From positions 4,708 through 68,707 of the forward strand of contig JAZKBD010000044.1 of the NCBI GenBank assembly GCA_040388785.1: a stretch of 64,000 nucleotides of DNA, in the 5' to 3' direction. Shown here piece after piece: positions 25,992-37,387 of this stretch (the first letter of the stretch is position 1; the number at the start of each line of letters is the position of its first letter). Both the position numbers and the translations under genes were made by a program. This DNA is from 66-474 sp040388785. Its GTDB lineage: Bacteria > Pseudomonadota > Gammaproteobacteria > Xanthomonadales > Rhodanobacteraceae. The notes beneath the pieces were generated by a model. That model did not search any database. It had not been told where the DNA came from and saw only the letters and a program-made list of their open reading frames with translations.

Positions 25992-26410
25992 GTCCCCGGC
26001 CCACCACCACCGACAAACCGAGCAAGCCGCGCGAGCCCGAGCCGCACGTGATCGAGGTCGACGTGGACGCGCGCTACGTGGCCGAGCAGTCCAAGCCGGA
26101 AACCAACCGTTACGTATTCGCGTACGAAATCACCCTGCGCAATCTCGGCATGATGCCGGCCCGGTTGCAGACGCGGCATTGGGTCATCACCGATGCCAAC
26201 GGCAAAGTCGAGGAAGTGCGCGGCGATGGCGTGGTGGGCGAACAGCCGCGGCTGCAGCCGGGCGAAAGTTACAGCTACACCTCCGGCGCAATCCTGGAAA
26301 CCCAGGTCGGCACCATGCGCGGCACCTACCTGTTCCATGCCGATGACGGCACCGACTTCGAGGCACCGATTCCCGAATTCGTGCTGTCGGTGCCGCGAAC
26401 CCTCCACTGA
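25988..26410 (+). CDS. apaG: ApaG/DUF525-domain protein (Co2+/Mg2+ efflux-associated)
   Basis: A 140-residue single-domain protein of immunoglobulin-like fold. Family features: EVDVDARYVAEQSKPETNRYVFAYEITLRNLG, RHWVITDANGKVEEVRGDGVVGEQPRLQPGESYSYTSG and GTYLFHADDGTDFEAPIPEF. It is about 14 residues longer at the N-terminus than E. coli ApaG (MSPRPTTTDKPSKP...), a polar tail. The ATGA overlap with rsmA fixes the start. The role of ApaG remains poorly defined; it travels with rsmA and apaH. Confidence 0.94.
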   Translation: MSPRPTTTDKPSKPREPEPHVIEVDVDARYVAEQSKPETNRYVFAYEITLRNLGMMPARLQTRHWVITDANGKVEEVRGDGVVGEQPRLQPGESYSYTSGAILETQVGTMRGTYLFHADDGTDFEAPIPEFVLSVPRTLH

Positions 26411-26428
26411 CCGCGCCGGAATCCGCAC

Positions 26429-27265
26429 ATGGCCATCTACGCGATCGGCGATGTGCAAGGTTGCTATCCGGAACTGCAGCGGTTGCTGGAACGCCTGCGC
26501 TTCGATCCTGCCGCGGATCGCCTGTGGTTCTGCGGCGACCTCGTCAACCGCGGCGGCGAATCACTGGAAGTCCTGCGGCTGATCCACGGCTTGCGCGAAC
26601 ACAGCATCGTCACGCTCGGCAACCATGACTTGAGCCTGCTCGCGATCGCGGTACGCGAGCCGGAGGCACGCGCACGCACCAATCCCGACTTGCGCCGAGT
26701 GCTGGAAGCCGAGGATTCGACCCCGCTGGTCGACTGGCTGCGCTCGCAATCGATGTTGCATCACGACGCGTCCCTCGGCTTCACCCTAGTGCATGCGGGG
26801 CTGGCGCCATCGTGGACGCTGAAGCAGGCGCTGCACATCGCCCAGGAAGTCGAGCGCTCCCTGCGCGGTCCCGCCCATCGCGGCCTGCTGCAACGCATGT
26901 TCGGCAATCGTCCAGCGCGCTGGTCCTCGAAGCTGCACGGCCAGGATCGGCTGCGTGCCGCCATCAACATCTTCACGCGCATGCGTTATTGCGATGCGAA
27001 CGGCCGCATCGATTTCGATGCGAAGGGCGCACCCGGTTCGCAACGCGCGGGCCTGTATCCGTGGTACGAAGTGCCCGGCCTGAAATCGCGCGACACCCGC
27101 ATCGTGTGCGGGCACTGGTCCGCGCTCGGACGCTTTGCCGGGCTCGGCATCTATGCCATCGACACCGGATGCGTGTGGGGCGGCAAGTTGACCGCGCTGC
27201 GGCTCGATGGCGAGGAACCCGAGTTCATTGCGGTGAATGCGGAGCCGCACCGCAGCCGCAAATAG
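26429..27265 (+). CDS. apaH: bis(5'-nucleosyl)-tetraphosphatase, symmetrical
   Basis: A 278-residue calcineurin-like phosphoesterase that splits Ap4A into two ADP and in some bacteria removes Np4 caps from RNA. Metal-site motifs: IGDVQGCYPEL, CGDLVNRGGESLE, LGNHDLSLLA, and the later VHAGLAPSW and CGHWSALG. Length is normal. It ends the lptD cluster; a palindromic element (copy D) and a convergent acyl-CoA dehydrogenase gene follow. Confidence 0.95.
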   Translation: MAIYAIGDVQGCYPELQRLLERLRFDPAADRLWFCGDLVNRGGESLEVLRLIHGLREHSIVTLGNHDLSLLAIAVREPEARARTNPDLRRVLEAEDSTPLVDWLRSQSMLHHDASLGFTLVHAGLAPSWTLKQALHIAQEVERSLRGPAHRGLLQRMFGNRPARWSSKLHGQDRLRAAINIFTRMRYCDANGRIDFDAKGAPGSQRAGLYPWYEVPGLKSRDTRIVCGHWSALGRFAGLGIYAIDTGCVWGGKLTALRLDGEEPEFIAVNAEPHRSRK

Positions 27266-27269
27266 CGCC

Positions 27270-27360
27270 CGTCATTCCCGCGCAAGCGGGACTCCAGTGC
27301 CTTCACCGGATGTCGCAGCCGCAGCAGAGACACTGGTCCCCGGCTTTCGCCGGGATGACG
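27270..27360. repeat. interspersed palindromic element, copy D
   Basis: A 91-bp inverted repeat from CGTCATTCCCGCGCAAGCGGG to CCGGCTTTCGCCGGGATGACG between the convergent apaH and acyl-CoA dehydrogenase genes, where it may also end transcription from both sides. Confidence 0.85.
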
Positions 27361-27374
27361 CCAGGAGCATCGGG

Positions 27375-28535
27375 TCAACGAAGACCCGTCTCGTTGCGCG
27401 CAATCACCATCCGCTGGATCTCGGACGTACCTTCGTAAATCTCGGTGATCTTGGCGTCGCGGAAGTAGCGCTCCAGCGGCATTTCCTTGGAATAACCCAT
27501 CCCGCCATGAATTTGCACGGCTTGGTGGGTGATCCACATCGCGGCTTCCGACGCGGTGAGCTTCGCGACCGCGGCCTCGGTCGAAAACCGCGCGCCGGTT
27601 TTCGCGGACTCCTGCTTCATCCATGCCGCGCGCAAGGTCAACAGTTGCGCGGCATCGAGCTTGGACTTCATGTCGGCGATCTTGGCTTGGGTCATCTGGA
27701 ACGAGCCGATGGATTGCCCGAATGCCTTGCGGTCCCGCGAGTATTCCAGCGTCGCCTCGTAGGCCGCGCGCGCAAGGCCGACCGCCTGCGAGGCGATGCC
27801 GATGCGGCCCGCGTCCAGCACGCCCATCGCGATCTTGAAGCCGTGGCCTTCCTGGCCGATCACTTCGTCGGGCTGCGCGCGATAATCGACGAATTCGATT
27901 TCGCAGGTGGCCGACGCGCGGATGCCGAGTTTCGGTTCGGTCTTGCCGCGGCTGAAACCTTCGCGTGCGGTGTCGATCATGAACGCGGTGACGCCGCGCG
28001 CGTGCTTTTCGGGTTCGGTCATCGCGAACAGCAGAATGTATTTCGCGACCGGACCCGACGTGATCCAGCTCTTCTTGCCATTGATCACGAACGAACCATC
28101 TGCCTGCTTCACCGCGCGGCAGCGCATCGCGGTCGCATCGGAACCCGACTGCGGCTCGGTGAGCGCGAATGCCCCGATGGCTTCGCCCGATGCGATCGGC
28201 GTCACGTACTTGTGCTTCTGGTCCTCGCTGCCGAACTTCAGGAGGCCATTGCAGTAAAGCGTATTGTTGACGCTCATGATGGTCGAGTGCGCGCAATCGG
28301 CCGCAGCGATCTCGATCATCGCCAGCACGTAGCTGATCGAATCCATCCCGGCGCCGCCGTATTCGGCCGGCACCTCGATGCCCATCAGGCCGAGCTTGCC
28401 CATCTCGCGGATGTTGTCGAGCGGAAACTCGCCGGACTTGTCGAAATCGGCCGCCACCGGCGCAATGCGTTTCTGCGCGAAATCACGCGCGATCGACTGG
28501 ATCTGCAACTGCTCTTCGGAAAAATTGAAATCCAT
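27375..28535 (-). CDS. acyl-CoA dehydrogenase (short/branched-chain type)
   Basis: A 386-residue FAD enzyme of normal ACAD length. N-terminal helical domain (FNFSEEQLQIQSIARDFAQ), ALTEPQSGSDATAMRC and WITSGPVAKY for FAD, KLGIRASATCEIEF, then RKAFGQSIGSFQ, QIHGGMGYSKEMPLERYFRDAKI and the catalytic Glu in IYEGTSEIQRM. These features are those of butyryl- or short/branched-chain dehydrogenases. ATG 28535 has AGAGGTG upstream. It stands alone, divergent from the ArsR-methyltransferase gene, with no beta-oxidation partners in view. Confidence 0.9.
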   Translation of the reverse strand: MDFNFSEEQLQIQSIARDFAQKRIAPVAADFDKSGEFPLDNIREMGKLGLMGIEVPAEYGGAGMDSISYVLAMIEIAAADCAHSTIMSVNNTLYCNGLLKFGSEDQKHKYVTPIASGEAIGAFALTEPQSGSDATAMRCRAVKQADGSFVINGKKSWITSGPVAKYILLFAMTEPEKHARGVTAFMIDTAREGFSRGKTEPKLGIRASATCEIEFVDYRAQPDEVIGQEGHGFKIAMGVLDAGRIGIASQAVGLARAAYEATLEYSRDRKAFGQSIGSFQMTQAKIADMKSKLDAAQLLTLRAAWMKQESAKTGARFSTEAAVAKLTASEAAMWITHQAVQIHGGMGYSKEMPLERYFRDAKITEIYEGTSEIQRMVIARNETGLR

Positions 28536-28628
28536 CGCGACACCTCTGTGCTGTCGAGCGCCGTGACCATGGCTGGCGCGCCAATCCAACTCGACATCAT
28601 ACCGCCGCCGGGTGCGTCGCTTTAATTT

Positions 28629-28652
28629 ATCTCTCTATCCTGATATAAAGAT
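28629..28652. promoter_or_regulatory. imperfect palindrome over the -10 of the ArsR-methyltransferase gene
   Basis: ATCTCTCTAT-CCTG-ATATAAAGAT: two 10-nt arms match at 8 of 10 positions around a 4-nt centre. The arm contains the -10-like TATAAA (28644-28649) and ends 3 nt before the ATG at 28656. It is an obvious place for autorepression by the encoded ArsR-family protein (inference). Confidence 0.5.
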
Positions 28653-28655
28653 GGA

Positions 28656-29606
28656 ATGCTGGATCTGGTTTCCGCCACCGCGTTGCTGCGCGTGCTGTCC
28701 GACCCGACGCGGGTACGGCTGCTGGCGCTGCTGCGACGCGAGGAATTGACCGTCGCGGAACTGTCTTCGGTGCTGCGGCTGGCGCAGCCGCGCGTCTCCA
28801 CGCATCTCGCCAAGCTCAAGGAAACCGGGCTGGTCCGCGATCGGCGCGCCGGCGTGTCGGCGTACTACCGTTTCAACGAAAGCGGTTTTGACGGCGCGGC
28901 CGATCTTCTGCGTGCGCTGGAAGATGGCGTCGACGACTCCATGCTGGATGCCGACGCGCAACGCCTGCCCTTGGTGCTGGCGTCGCGCGCGCGCGACCGT
29001 GGCTGGGCAGACAGCGTGGCCGGTGACATGGAACGCCACTATTCGCCGGGACGCACGTGGGAAACGCTGGCGCGCACGCTGCTGCAATTGCTGGAAACCG
29101 GCGACGTGCTCGACATCGCCTCGGGCGACGGCGTGCTGGCCGAACTGCTCGCGCCGCACGCGCACTCGATCGTGTGCGTGGATTCCAGTCCCAACGTGGT
29201 CGCCGCCGCGCGCAAGCGCCTCAAGGCTTTCCGCAACGTCGAAATGATCGAGGGCGACATGCATGGACTCGATCTCGCCAACCGCAAGTTCGATCTGGTG
29301 CTGATGATGCACGCCCTCACCTACAGCGAGCATCCGCAGCAGGCCATCGCCGAAGCGGCGCGCGTATTGAAGCCGGGTGGGCGGCTGCTGGCGGCGACCT
29401 TGGCGAAGCACGCGCATCGCGCGGCGGTGGCGCCGTTCGATCACAAGAACCTCGGCTTCAAACGCGAAGACCTGACCGGTTTCGCGCGCAAGGCCGGGCT
29501 TGAAGTCCTGCAGTGCGAACGCATTTCGCGCGAAGCCCGCTCGCCGCATTTCGAAGTGTTGAGTCTGCTGGCCAGGAAGCAGGGGCAAACAACAGCCCGC
29601 AAATGA
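28656..29606 (+). CDS. ArsR-family regulator fused to a SAM-methyltransferase-fold domain
   Basis: A 316-residue protein. Residues 1-80 are a winged helix of the ArsR type (LLRVLSDPTRVRLLALLRREELTVAELSSVLRLAQPRVSTHLAKLKETGLVRDRRAG). Residues about 130-300 form a class I methyltransferase fold (DVLDIASGDGVLAELLAP, CVDSSPNVV, DLVLMMHALTYSEHP, LKPGGRLLAATL). This architecture fits the SahR type of regulators that sense S-adenosylhomocysteine and control methionine-cycle genes; the domain then binds ligand rather than catalyses. It lies directly before metH, which agrees. No arsenic genes are near. Confidence 0.85.
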   Translation: MLDLVSATALLRVLSDPTRVRLLALLRREELTVAELSSVLRLAQPRVSTHLAKLKETGLVRDRRAGVSAYYRFNESGFDGAADLLRALEDGVDDSMLDADAQRLPLVLASRARDRGWADSVAGDMERHYSPGRTWETLARTLLQLLETGDVLDIASGDGVLAELLAPHAHSIVCVDSSPNVVAAARKRLKAFRNVEMIEGDMHGLDLANRKFDLVLMMHALTYSEHPQQAIAEAARVLKPGGRLLAATLAKHAHRAAVAPFDHKNLGFKREDLTGFARKAGLEVLQCERISREARSPHFEVLSLLARKQGQTTARK

Positions 29607-29690
29607 ACGCAACGAACGCAAATAAAACAGACCCAGACAAACCTCTGTCGTCCAACTGAAAAGTCCGCTTTTCATTTGCGTTTATTTGCG
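29598..29690 (+). repeat. long stem-loop in the leader of metH
   Basis: CGCAAATGAACGCAA (29598-29612) pairs with TTGCGTTTATTTGCG (29676-29690) at 14 of 15 positions, plus a G-T wobble. The left arm covers the stop codon of the upstream regulator gene. The enclosed loop has a further hairpin GAAAAG-TCCG-CTTTTC. The right arm ends 26 nt before the metH ATG and a short T-run follows at 29700. Confidence 0.6.
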
Positions 29691-29716
29691 ATGAATGGCT
29701 TTTTTGGAGAAGTTCC

Positions 29717-30823
<1,107 letters not shown>

Positions 30824-30830
30824 TTTCGGC

Positions 30831-30917
30831 CGTCATCCCGGCGCAAGCCGGGATCCATTTGCTTTGTCGTGTTGAACGCGAAGATCAAGATGGATCCCGG
30901 CCTGCGCCGGGATGACG
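30831..30917. repeat. interspersed palindromic element, copy E, between the two metH genes
   Basis: An 87-bp inverted repeat from CGTCATCCCGGCGCAAGCC to GGCCTGCGCCGGGATGACG with ATCCATTT / AGATGGAT arms. It occupies most of the metH1-metH2 gap and would form a strong mRNA hairpin within the operon. Confidence 0.88.
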
Positions 30918-30942
30918 AGCAAAAGCAACGCAATGGACGGTC

Positions 30943-33633
<2,691 letters not shown>

Positions 33634-33670
33634 CGGTGCGTCCGCGTGTCGCCGCGGACGCACCCAACCT

Positions 33671-33934
33671 TCAGAGTGCTGCGCCGGAACGTGCGGCGTG
33701 CAGGAACGCCGCGCCGAACGTGATCGCTACGAGGAAGTACAAGACGAACATCACGGCCGCGAAAATCAAGGCGGCCCGGCAGTAGTTTCGCTTGCTCGGC
33801 TGGGTTCCACTCGAGAAACCCCAGACAAACAGCATCACGATGTTCACGATCGGGATGCAGAGCACAATGAGGGTGATGACCCAGTCCCCCAACGAAACCG
33901 GCGAGGATTCACGTTCGGCAAGTTGTGCGTTCAT
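33671..33934 (-). CDS. small membrane protein, two helices, function unknown
   Basis: An 87-residue protein with two membrane helices (about 17-41, DWVITLIVLCIPIVNIVMLFVW; and about 53-77, RAALIFAAVMFVLYFLVAITFGAAF) joined by a short basic loop (GTQPSKRNY). A good Shine-Dalgarno (AGGAG, 7 nt before ATG) supports it. It converges on metH. I recognise no named family, though short proteins of this kind are common in Xanthomonadales. Confidence 0.75.
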   Translation of the reverse strand: MNAQLAERESSPVSLGDWVITLIVLCIPIVNIVMLFVWGFSSGTQPSKRNYCRAALIFAAVMFVLYFLVAITFGAAFLHAARSGAAL

Positions 33935-34067
33935 GTGTACTCCTGAGCGTCATGGACCCAGCCGGAGTCTCGGCCGGAACGAAGTGGCTGTTTCCCCTGG
34001 GCACGGATGGCCCGCGCCGATCCTAGCCGACCCGCACCCTCGCCGCATCTGGAGCGCGGGACACCCC

Positions 34068-34388
34068 TTACGCCGCCATGTCACCGGTCGTGGTGTTCTT
34101 CTGGTGCCGCAAATGCATCACCAGGTTGTAGACCGACACCACCACGGGAAACAGGTTGGAGAGGATGCCCACCGAGTCGTTCTTGCCCATCACGAAGTAC
34201 GCGAGCAGCAAGATGCTGCCGCACACGGACATCACCCAGAACGAGAGCGGCATCACCACGCGCTTGTGCTTGCGCGTCTCGTAGATCTGCACGAACCAGC
34301 GGCTGGTGAACATGGCCATGCCGAGGTAGCCCACCACTTTCCATGGCGTGATCTGGTAATTCGCGAGCGCGTGCAGGATGTGTTCCAC
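34068..34388 (-). CDS. stand-alone lipid-A-disaccharide-synthase N-terminal (LAB_N) domain membrane protein
   Basis: A protein of about 106 residues with three membrane helices. The pattern WKVVGYLGMAMFTSRWFVQIYETRKHKRVVMPLSFWVMSVCGSILLLAYF matches LAB_N, a SemiSWEET-like half-transporter fold, often found beside glycosyltransferase or lipid-A genes. Here there is no such neighbour. The start is not certain: GTG 34388 (EHILHALANYQITPWK) gives the whole domain; longer in-frame starts up to 34472 reach the tRNA promoter and are unlikely. Confidence 0.8.
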   Translation of the reverse strand: MEHILHALANYQITPWKVVGYLGMAMFTSRWFVQIYETRKHKRVVMPLSFWVMSVCGSILLLAYFVMGKNDSVGILSNLFPVVVSVYNLVMHLRHQKNTTTGDMAA

Positions 34389-34444
34389 GGCGGGGGTCCG
34401 GCTTCGATTGGAGCGCGGATTGTAGCAATCGCCCGTGCCGCCGA

Positions 34445-34473
34445 TTGACCGGAAAACCCGTCGCCCGTACACT
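34445..34473 (+). promoter_or_regulatory. sigma-70 promoter of tRNA-Val
   Basis: TTGACC (34445-34450) and TACACT (34468-34473) are separated by 17 bp, and the -10 ends 13 bp before the first tRNA base. Confidence 0.75.
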
Positions 34474-34486
34474 CGCCGGTTCGCAT

Positions 34487-34561
34487 GGGCGGTTAGCTCA
34501 GCGGTAGAGCACTGCCTTCACACGGCAGGTGTCACAGGTTCGATCCCTGTACCGCCCACCA
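34487..34561 (+). tRNA. tRNA-Val(CAC)
   Basis: A full cloverleaf of 75 nt including the encoded CCA. Acceptor stem GGGCGGT / ACCGCCC, D-arm with GCTCAGCGGTAGAGC, anticodon stem CTGCC / GGCAG with loop TTCACAC giving anticodon CAC (reads GUG), and T-arm ACAGG TTCGATC CCTGT. Discriminator base A. Confidence 0.98.
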
Positions 34562-34577
34562 TATTTTCAACGACTTA

Positions 34578-34603
34578 GGCCGCCTCACAAGGCGGCCTTT
34601 GCT
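34578..34603 (+). terminator. rho-independent terminator after tRNA-Val
   Basis: GGCCGCC-TCACAA-GGCGGCC, a perfect 7-bp stem, is followed by TTTGCTTTT, 17 nt past the tRNA end. Confidence 0.8.
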
Positions 34604-34924
34604 TTTGTACGAAAACGGTACGAAACGCAGTTCGCAGGAATTGCCCTACAGGATCACGCAGCCGACGCTGATACACGCGATGGCTGCGGCGGTTGCGACG
34701 CGTGCGCCAGCGATCAGCGGCAACATGTCCATGCGCCGCAACAAGCGGTGCAGCAACAACCGCCACCAAGGGTAGTTCTGCACCAGTGACGGCCGCTTCT
34801 GCAAGGTCCAGCCGCTCAAAGGTGGCTGGGACGAAGAACGCGCGGATCACAATATGGCTTCGATGGGTGCTCCCAGTGCGTCATGGCTCAGCATCGTCTT
34901 TTCCGGGCGAGACCCTTCTCCCGG
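34604..34924. other. gene-free stretch after tRNA-Val, possible integration scar
   Basis: About 320 bp without a convincing gene. Short open frames on both strands have no start signal or recognisable protein. It contains the near-repeat GTACGAAA-ACG-GTACGAAA (34608-34626). Position beside a tRNA 3' end would suit an old phage or island attachment site, but no integrase or duplicated tRNA end is visible. Confidence 0.4.
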
Positions 34925-37030
34925 TCAGTGCTTCTTTTGCGGCTTGGCCTCGGCCGCACCTGACTGCACTGCCGCCGACGCGCCGGTGCCGGTCCAGCGC
35001 TTGAGCCAATCGGTCACGGTCTTGTGCCACATCACGCTGTTCTGTGGCTTCAGGACCAGATGATCCTCGTCGGGGAAGTTGAGGAACTCGCTGGGGATGC
35101 CGCGCCGCTGCAGCGCGGTGAATGCGCCGAGACCCTGCGACTCCGGAATGCGGTAGTCGCGGCTGTCGTGGATCACCAGCATCGGCACGCGCCAATTCTT
35201 GACGTGGTCGATCGGGTTGAACTTCTCGTAGTTCTCCGGGTGTTCGAATGGCGTGCCGCCGTTTTCGTGTTCCTCGAACCACAGTTCGTCGGTGGCGTAA
35301 TACATCATGCGCGCGTCGAACACGCCGTCGTGGTCGACCAGGCACTTCCACGGCTGGTTCCACACGCCGGCGATCCAGTACACCATGTAGCCGCCGTAGC
35401 TCGCACCGAGCGCGCACGCATCGTTGCCATCGAGGTACGGGAACTGCTGCAACGCCGCGGCCCAACCCTTCTGCAGGTCTTCGAGTGGACGGTCGCCCCA
35501 GTGCTGGCTGATCGCGTCGGTGAAGGCCTGGCCGTAACCGACCGAGCCATGGAAATTGATCGCGACGACTGCGAAACCGGCGCCCGCGTAGGTTTGCGGA
35601 TTCCAGCGGTAATGGAATTCATCCGGCCACGCGCCTTGCGGGCCGCCGTGGATCAGGAACGCCACGGGATATTTCTGGCCCGGCTTCGCGCCGACCGGCG
35701 GCATCACGTAGCCGTGCACGGTGTCGCCGTTCCAGCCCTTGAAGGTGAACCACGTCGCCTTGGAAAACTCGATGTTGGCGAGTCGCGACGCATTGAAATG
35801 CGTGACCTGCGTGAGTACTTTCCCTTGCGCGGTCAGCGTGTACAGGTCGGTCGGATGCGTGAAATCCTGGCGCGCGGCAACCACCTTGTCGCCGACGATG
35901 TCGAAGCCCAGCACGCTGCCGTCGCCCAACACCTTCGTCGGCTTGCCGCTGGCGACGTCGATCGCGTACAGCGCGACGTTGCCGTCATCCGCGATCGTCG
36001 TGTACAGCGTCTTGCCGTCGGCGGACAGCGTCAACGCTCCGGCCGAACGATCCCAGTGCGGATCGATTTCGCGCGTCGCACCGGTCGCGAGATTGAGCGC
36101 CATGATGCCGAAGCGGTCGGCTTCGAAACCGGGCACTTTCATCGCCAGGTAATAAAGCGTCTTGCCGTCGTGCGAAGGCAGCGGGAATGCGTCCCAGGCC
36201 GTGTTCGCGGCGGTGAGGTTCTTCGGCGCGGCGGAACCGTCGGCCGGTACCGAGTACACATCGAAGTTGGTGGACCACGGTTCGGTCTTGCCCGCGATGC
36301 GCACGTCGAAGTACACCGTCTTGCCGTCCGGCGACCACGCGTAGTCGGTGTTGCCACCATCCGGCTTCGAGGGCACGTCGCCGTCGATGCCGCGGGTCAC
36401 CAGCACCGGCTTGGCCGAGGCATCCAGCGGCATCACGAACAATTGCCCGCGGCGATGGTCGGACCATTCATCCCAATGCCGCACGAACAGGCGGTGGTAC
36501 AGGCGCCCGGTCGCCTTGACCTTCTTCTGCGCGTCCAGTTTTTCGCGCGTGCATTCGAGCGTCGGGCAATCCTCGAACATCTGCGACGAGAACAGCAGCG
36601 ATCTTCCGTCCGGCGACAGCTTGAAGTTGTCGACGTCCAGTGGCAGGTGCATGACCTGCACGGGTTCGCCACCCGCGACCGGCGCGGACCACAACTGCGT
36701 GGAATCCTTCTCGGTGGCAAGAAAATAAAGCGTCTTGCCATCCGGAGAGAACGCGGGACTGTTGGCGTTCAATTTCAGGTCGGTGACGCGCCGCGGCTCG
36801 GTGCCCTTCTTCGAAAGATCGAGCAGCCACACGCTGTTGACGCCCTTGTTGGCGTCCCAATCGGTGCTGCGCACCGTGAAGGCGACTTCGTTGCCGTTCG
36901 GCGACAGGTGCGGGTCGGACACGCGATCCATCATCGCCAGGTCGTGTGCGTTGAAAGGATGTTGCGCGGCCATGGCAGTCCCCGATGCGGCGGTCAGCGC
37001 GAGCGCGCAGAAGGCAAGACGGAGGTTCAT
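34925..37030 (-). CDS. exported S9-family (prolyl oligopeptidase/DPP-like) serine peptidase
   Basis: A 701-residue protein. Signal peptide about 1-21 (ALTAASGTAMAAQ), a beta-propeller of WD40-like PD40 blades (about 35-400; repeated SPDGKTLYF-type turns), and an alpha/beta hydrolase domain (about 430-680). The nucleophile is Ser in GASYGGYM, the acid Asp in VIHDSRDYRIP and the His in PDEDHLVL. S9 enzymes of this layout remove dipeptides or acyl-amino acids from short peptides in the periplasm. It stands alone, in the opposite direction to the genes on either side. Confidence 0.92.
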   Translation of the reverse strand: MNLRLAFCALALTAASGTAMAAQHPFNAHDLAMMDRVSDPHLSPNGNEVAFTVRSTDWDANKGVNSVWLLDLSKKGTEPRRVTDLKLNANSPAFSPDGKTLYFLATEKDSTQLWSAPVAGGEPVQVMHLPLDVDNFKLSPDGRSLLFSSQMFEDCPTLECTREKLDAQKKVKATGRLYHRLFVRHWDEWSDHRRGQLFVMPLDASAKPVLVTRGIDGDVPSKPDGGNTDYAWSPDGKTVYFDVRIAGKTEPWSTNFDVYSVPADGSAAPKNLTAANTAWDAFPLPSHDGKTLYYLAMKVPGFEADRFGIMALNLATGATREIDPHWDRSAGALTLSADGKTLYTTIADDGNVALYAIDVASGKPTKVLGDGSVLGFDIVGDKVVAARQDFTHPTDLYTLTAQGKVLTQVTHFNASRLANIEFSKATWFTFKGWNGDTVHGYVMPPVGAKPGQKYPVAFLIHGGPQGAWPDEFHYRWNPQTYAGAGFAVVAINFHGSVGYGQAFTDAISQHWGDRPLEDLQKGWAAALQQFPYLDGNDACALGASYGGYMVYWIAGVWNQPWKCLVDHDGVFDARMMYYATDELWFEEHENGGTPFEHPENYEKFNPIDHVKNWRVPMLVIHDSRDYRIPESQGLGAFTALQRRGIPSEFLNFPDEDHLVLKPQNSVMWHKTVTDWLKRWTGTGASAAVQSGAAEAKPQKKH

Positions 37031-37161
37031 CGTCGCTCCCCGGCAATCGTCGAAGCACCAACGTTAGCGCGCGCACGGAACGCTCACAAGCGGGCGCGGC
37101 CACGATTGCTTCATCCGAAGCCGTTTCGCGGTATGGTTGAGGATCGAAAAGGACCATCGCG

Positions 37162-37377
37162 ATGACAGAGCACTTCAAAGTCGGCGACCATGTCACCTGG
37201 AATTCCGAGGCGGGGCACGTCAGCGGCACGATCATCAAGGTGCACACGCGTGACTTCGACTACAAAGGCCACACCCATCACGCCAGCAAAGACGATCCGC
37301 AATACGAGATCAAGAGCGACAAGACCGACCACGTCGCGGCGCACAAGGGATCGGCGTTGCGGAAGACCGCTCGCTGA
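37162..37377 (+). CDS. DUF2945 (hypervirulence-associated TUDOR-like) small protein
   Basis: A 71-residue soluble protein matching DUF2945: KVGDHVTWNSEAGHVSGTIIKVHTRDFDYKGHTHHASKDDPQYEIKSDKTDHVAAHKGSALRK. It is a small SH3/Tudor-like beta-barrel fold of unknown function with many His and Lys. AAAGGA lies about 10 nt before ATG. The peroxidase gene starts 10 nt after its stop, so they are probably one operon; this pairing suggests an oxidative-stress setting (inference). Confidence 0.88.
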   Translation: MTEHFKVGDHVTWNSEAGHVSGTIIKVHTRDFDYKGHTHHASKDDPQYEIKSDKTDHVAAHKGSALRKTAR

Positions 37378-37387
37378 AGGGAAACAC

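Noticed and set aside
29607..29716. SAH or cobalamin riboswitch before metH
   Set aside because: None of the conserved core sequences of these riboswitches is recognisable; only a simple long stem-loop is present.
34575..34850. Minus-strand 91-codon frame after tRNA-Val
   Set aside because: It starts within poor context, crosses the tRNA terminator and shows no recognisable domain.
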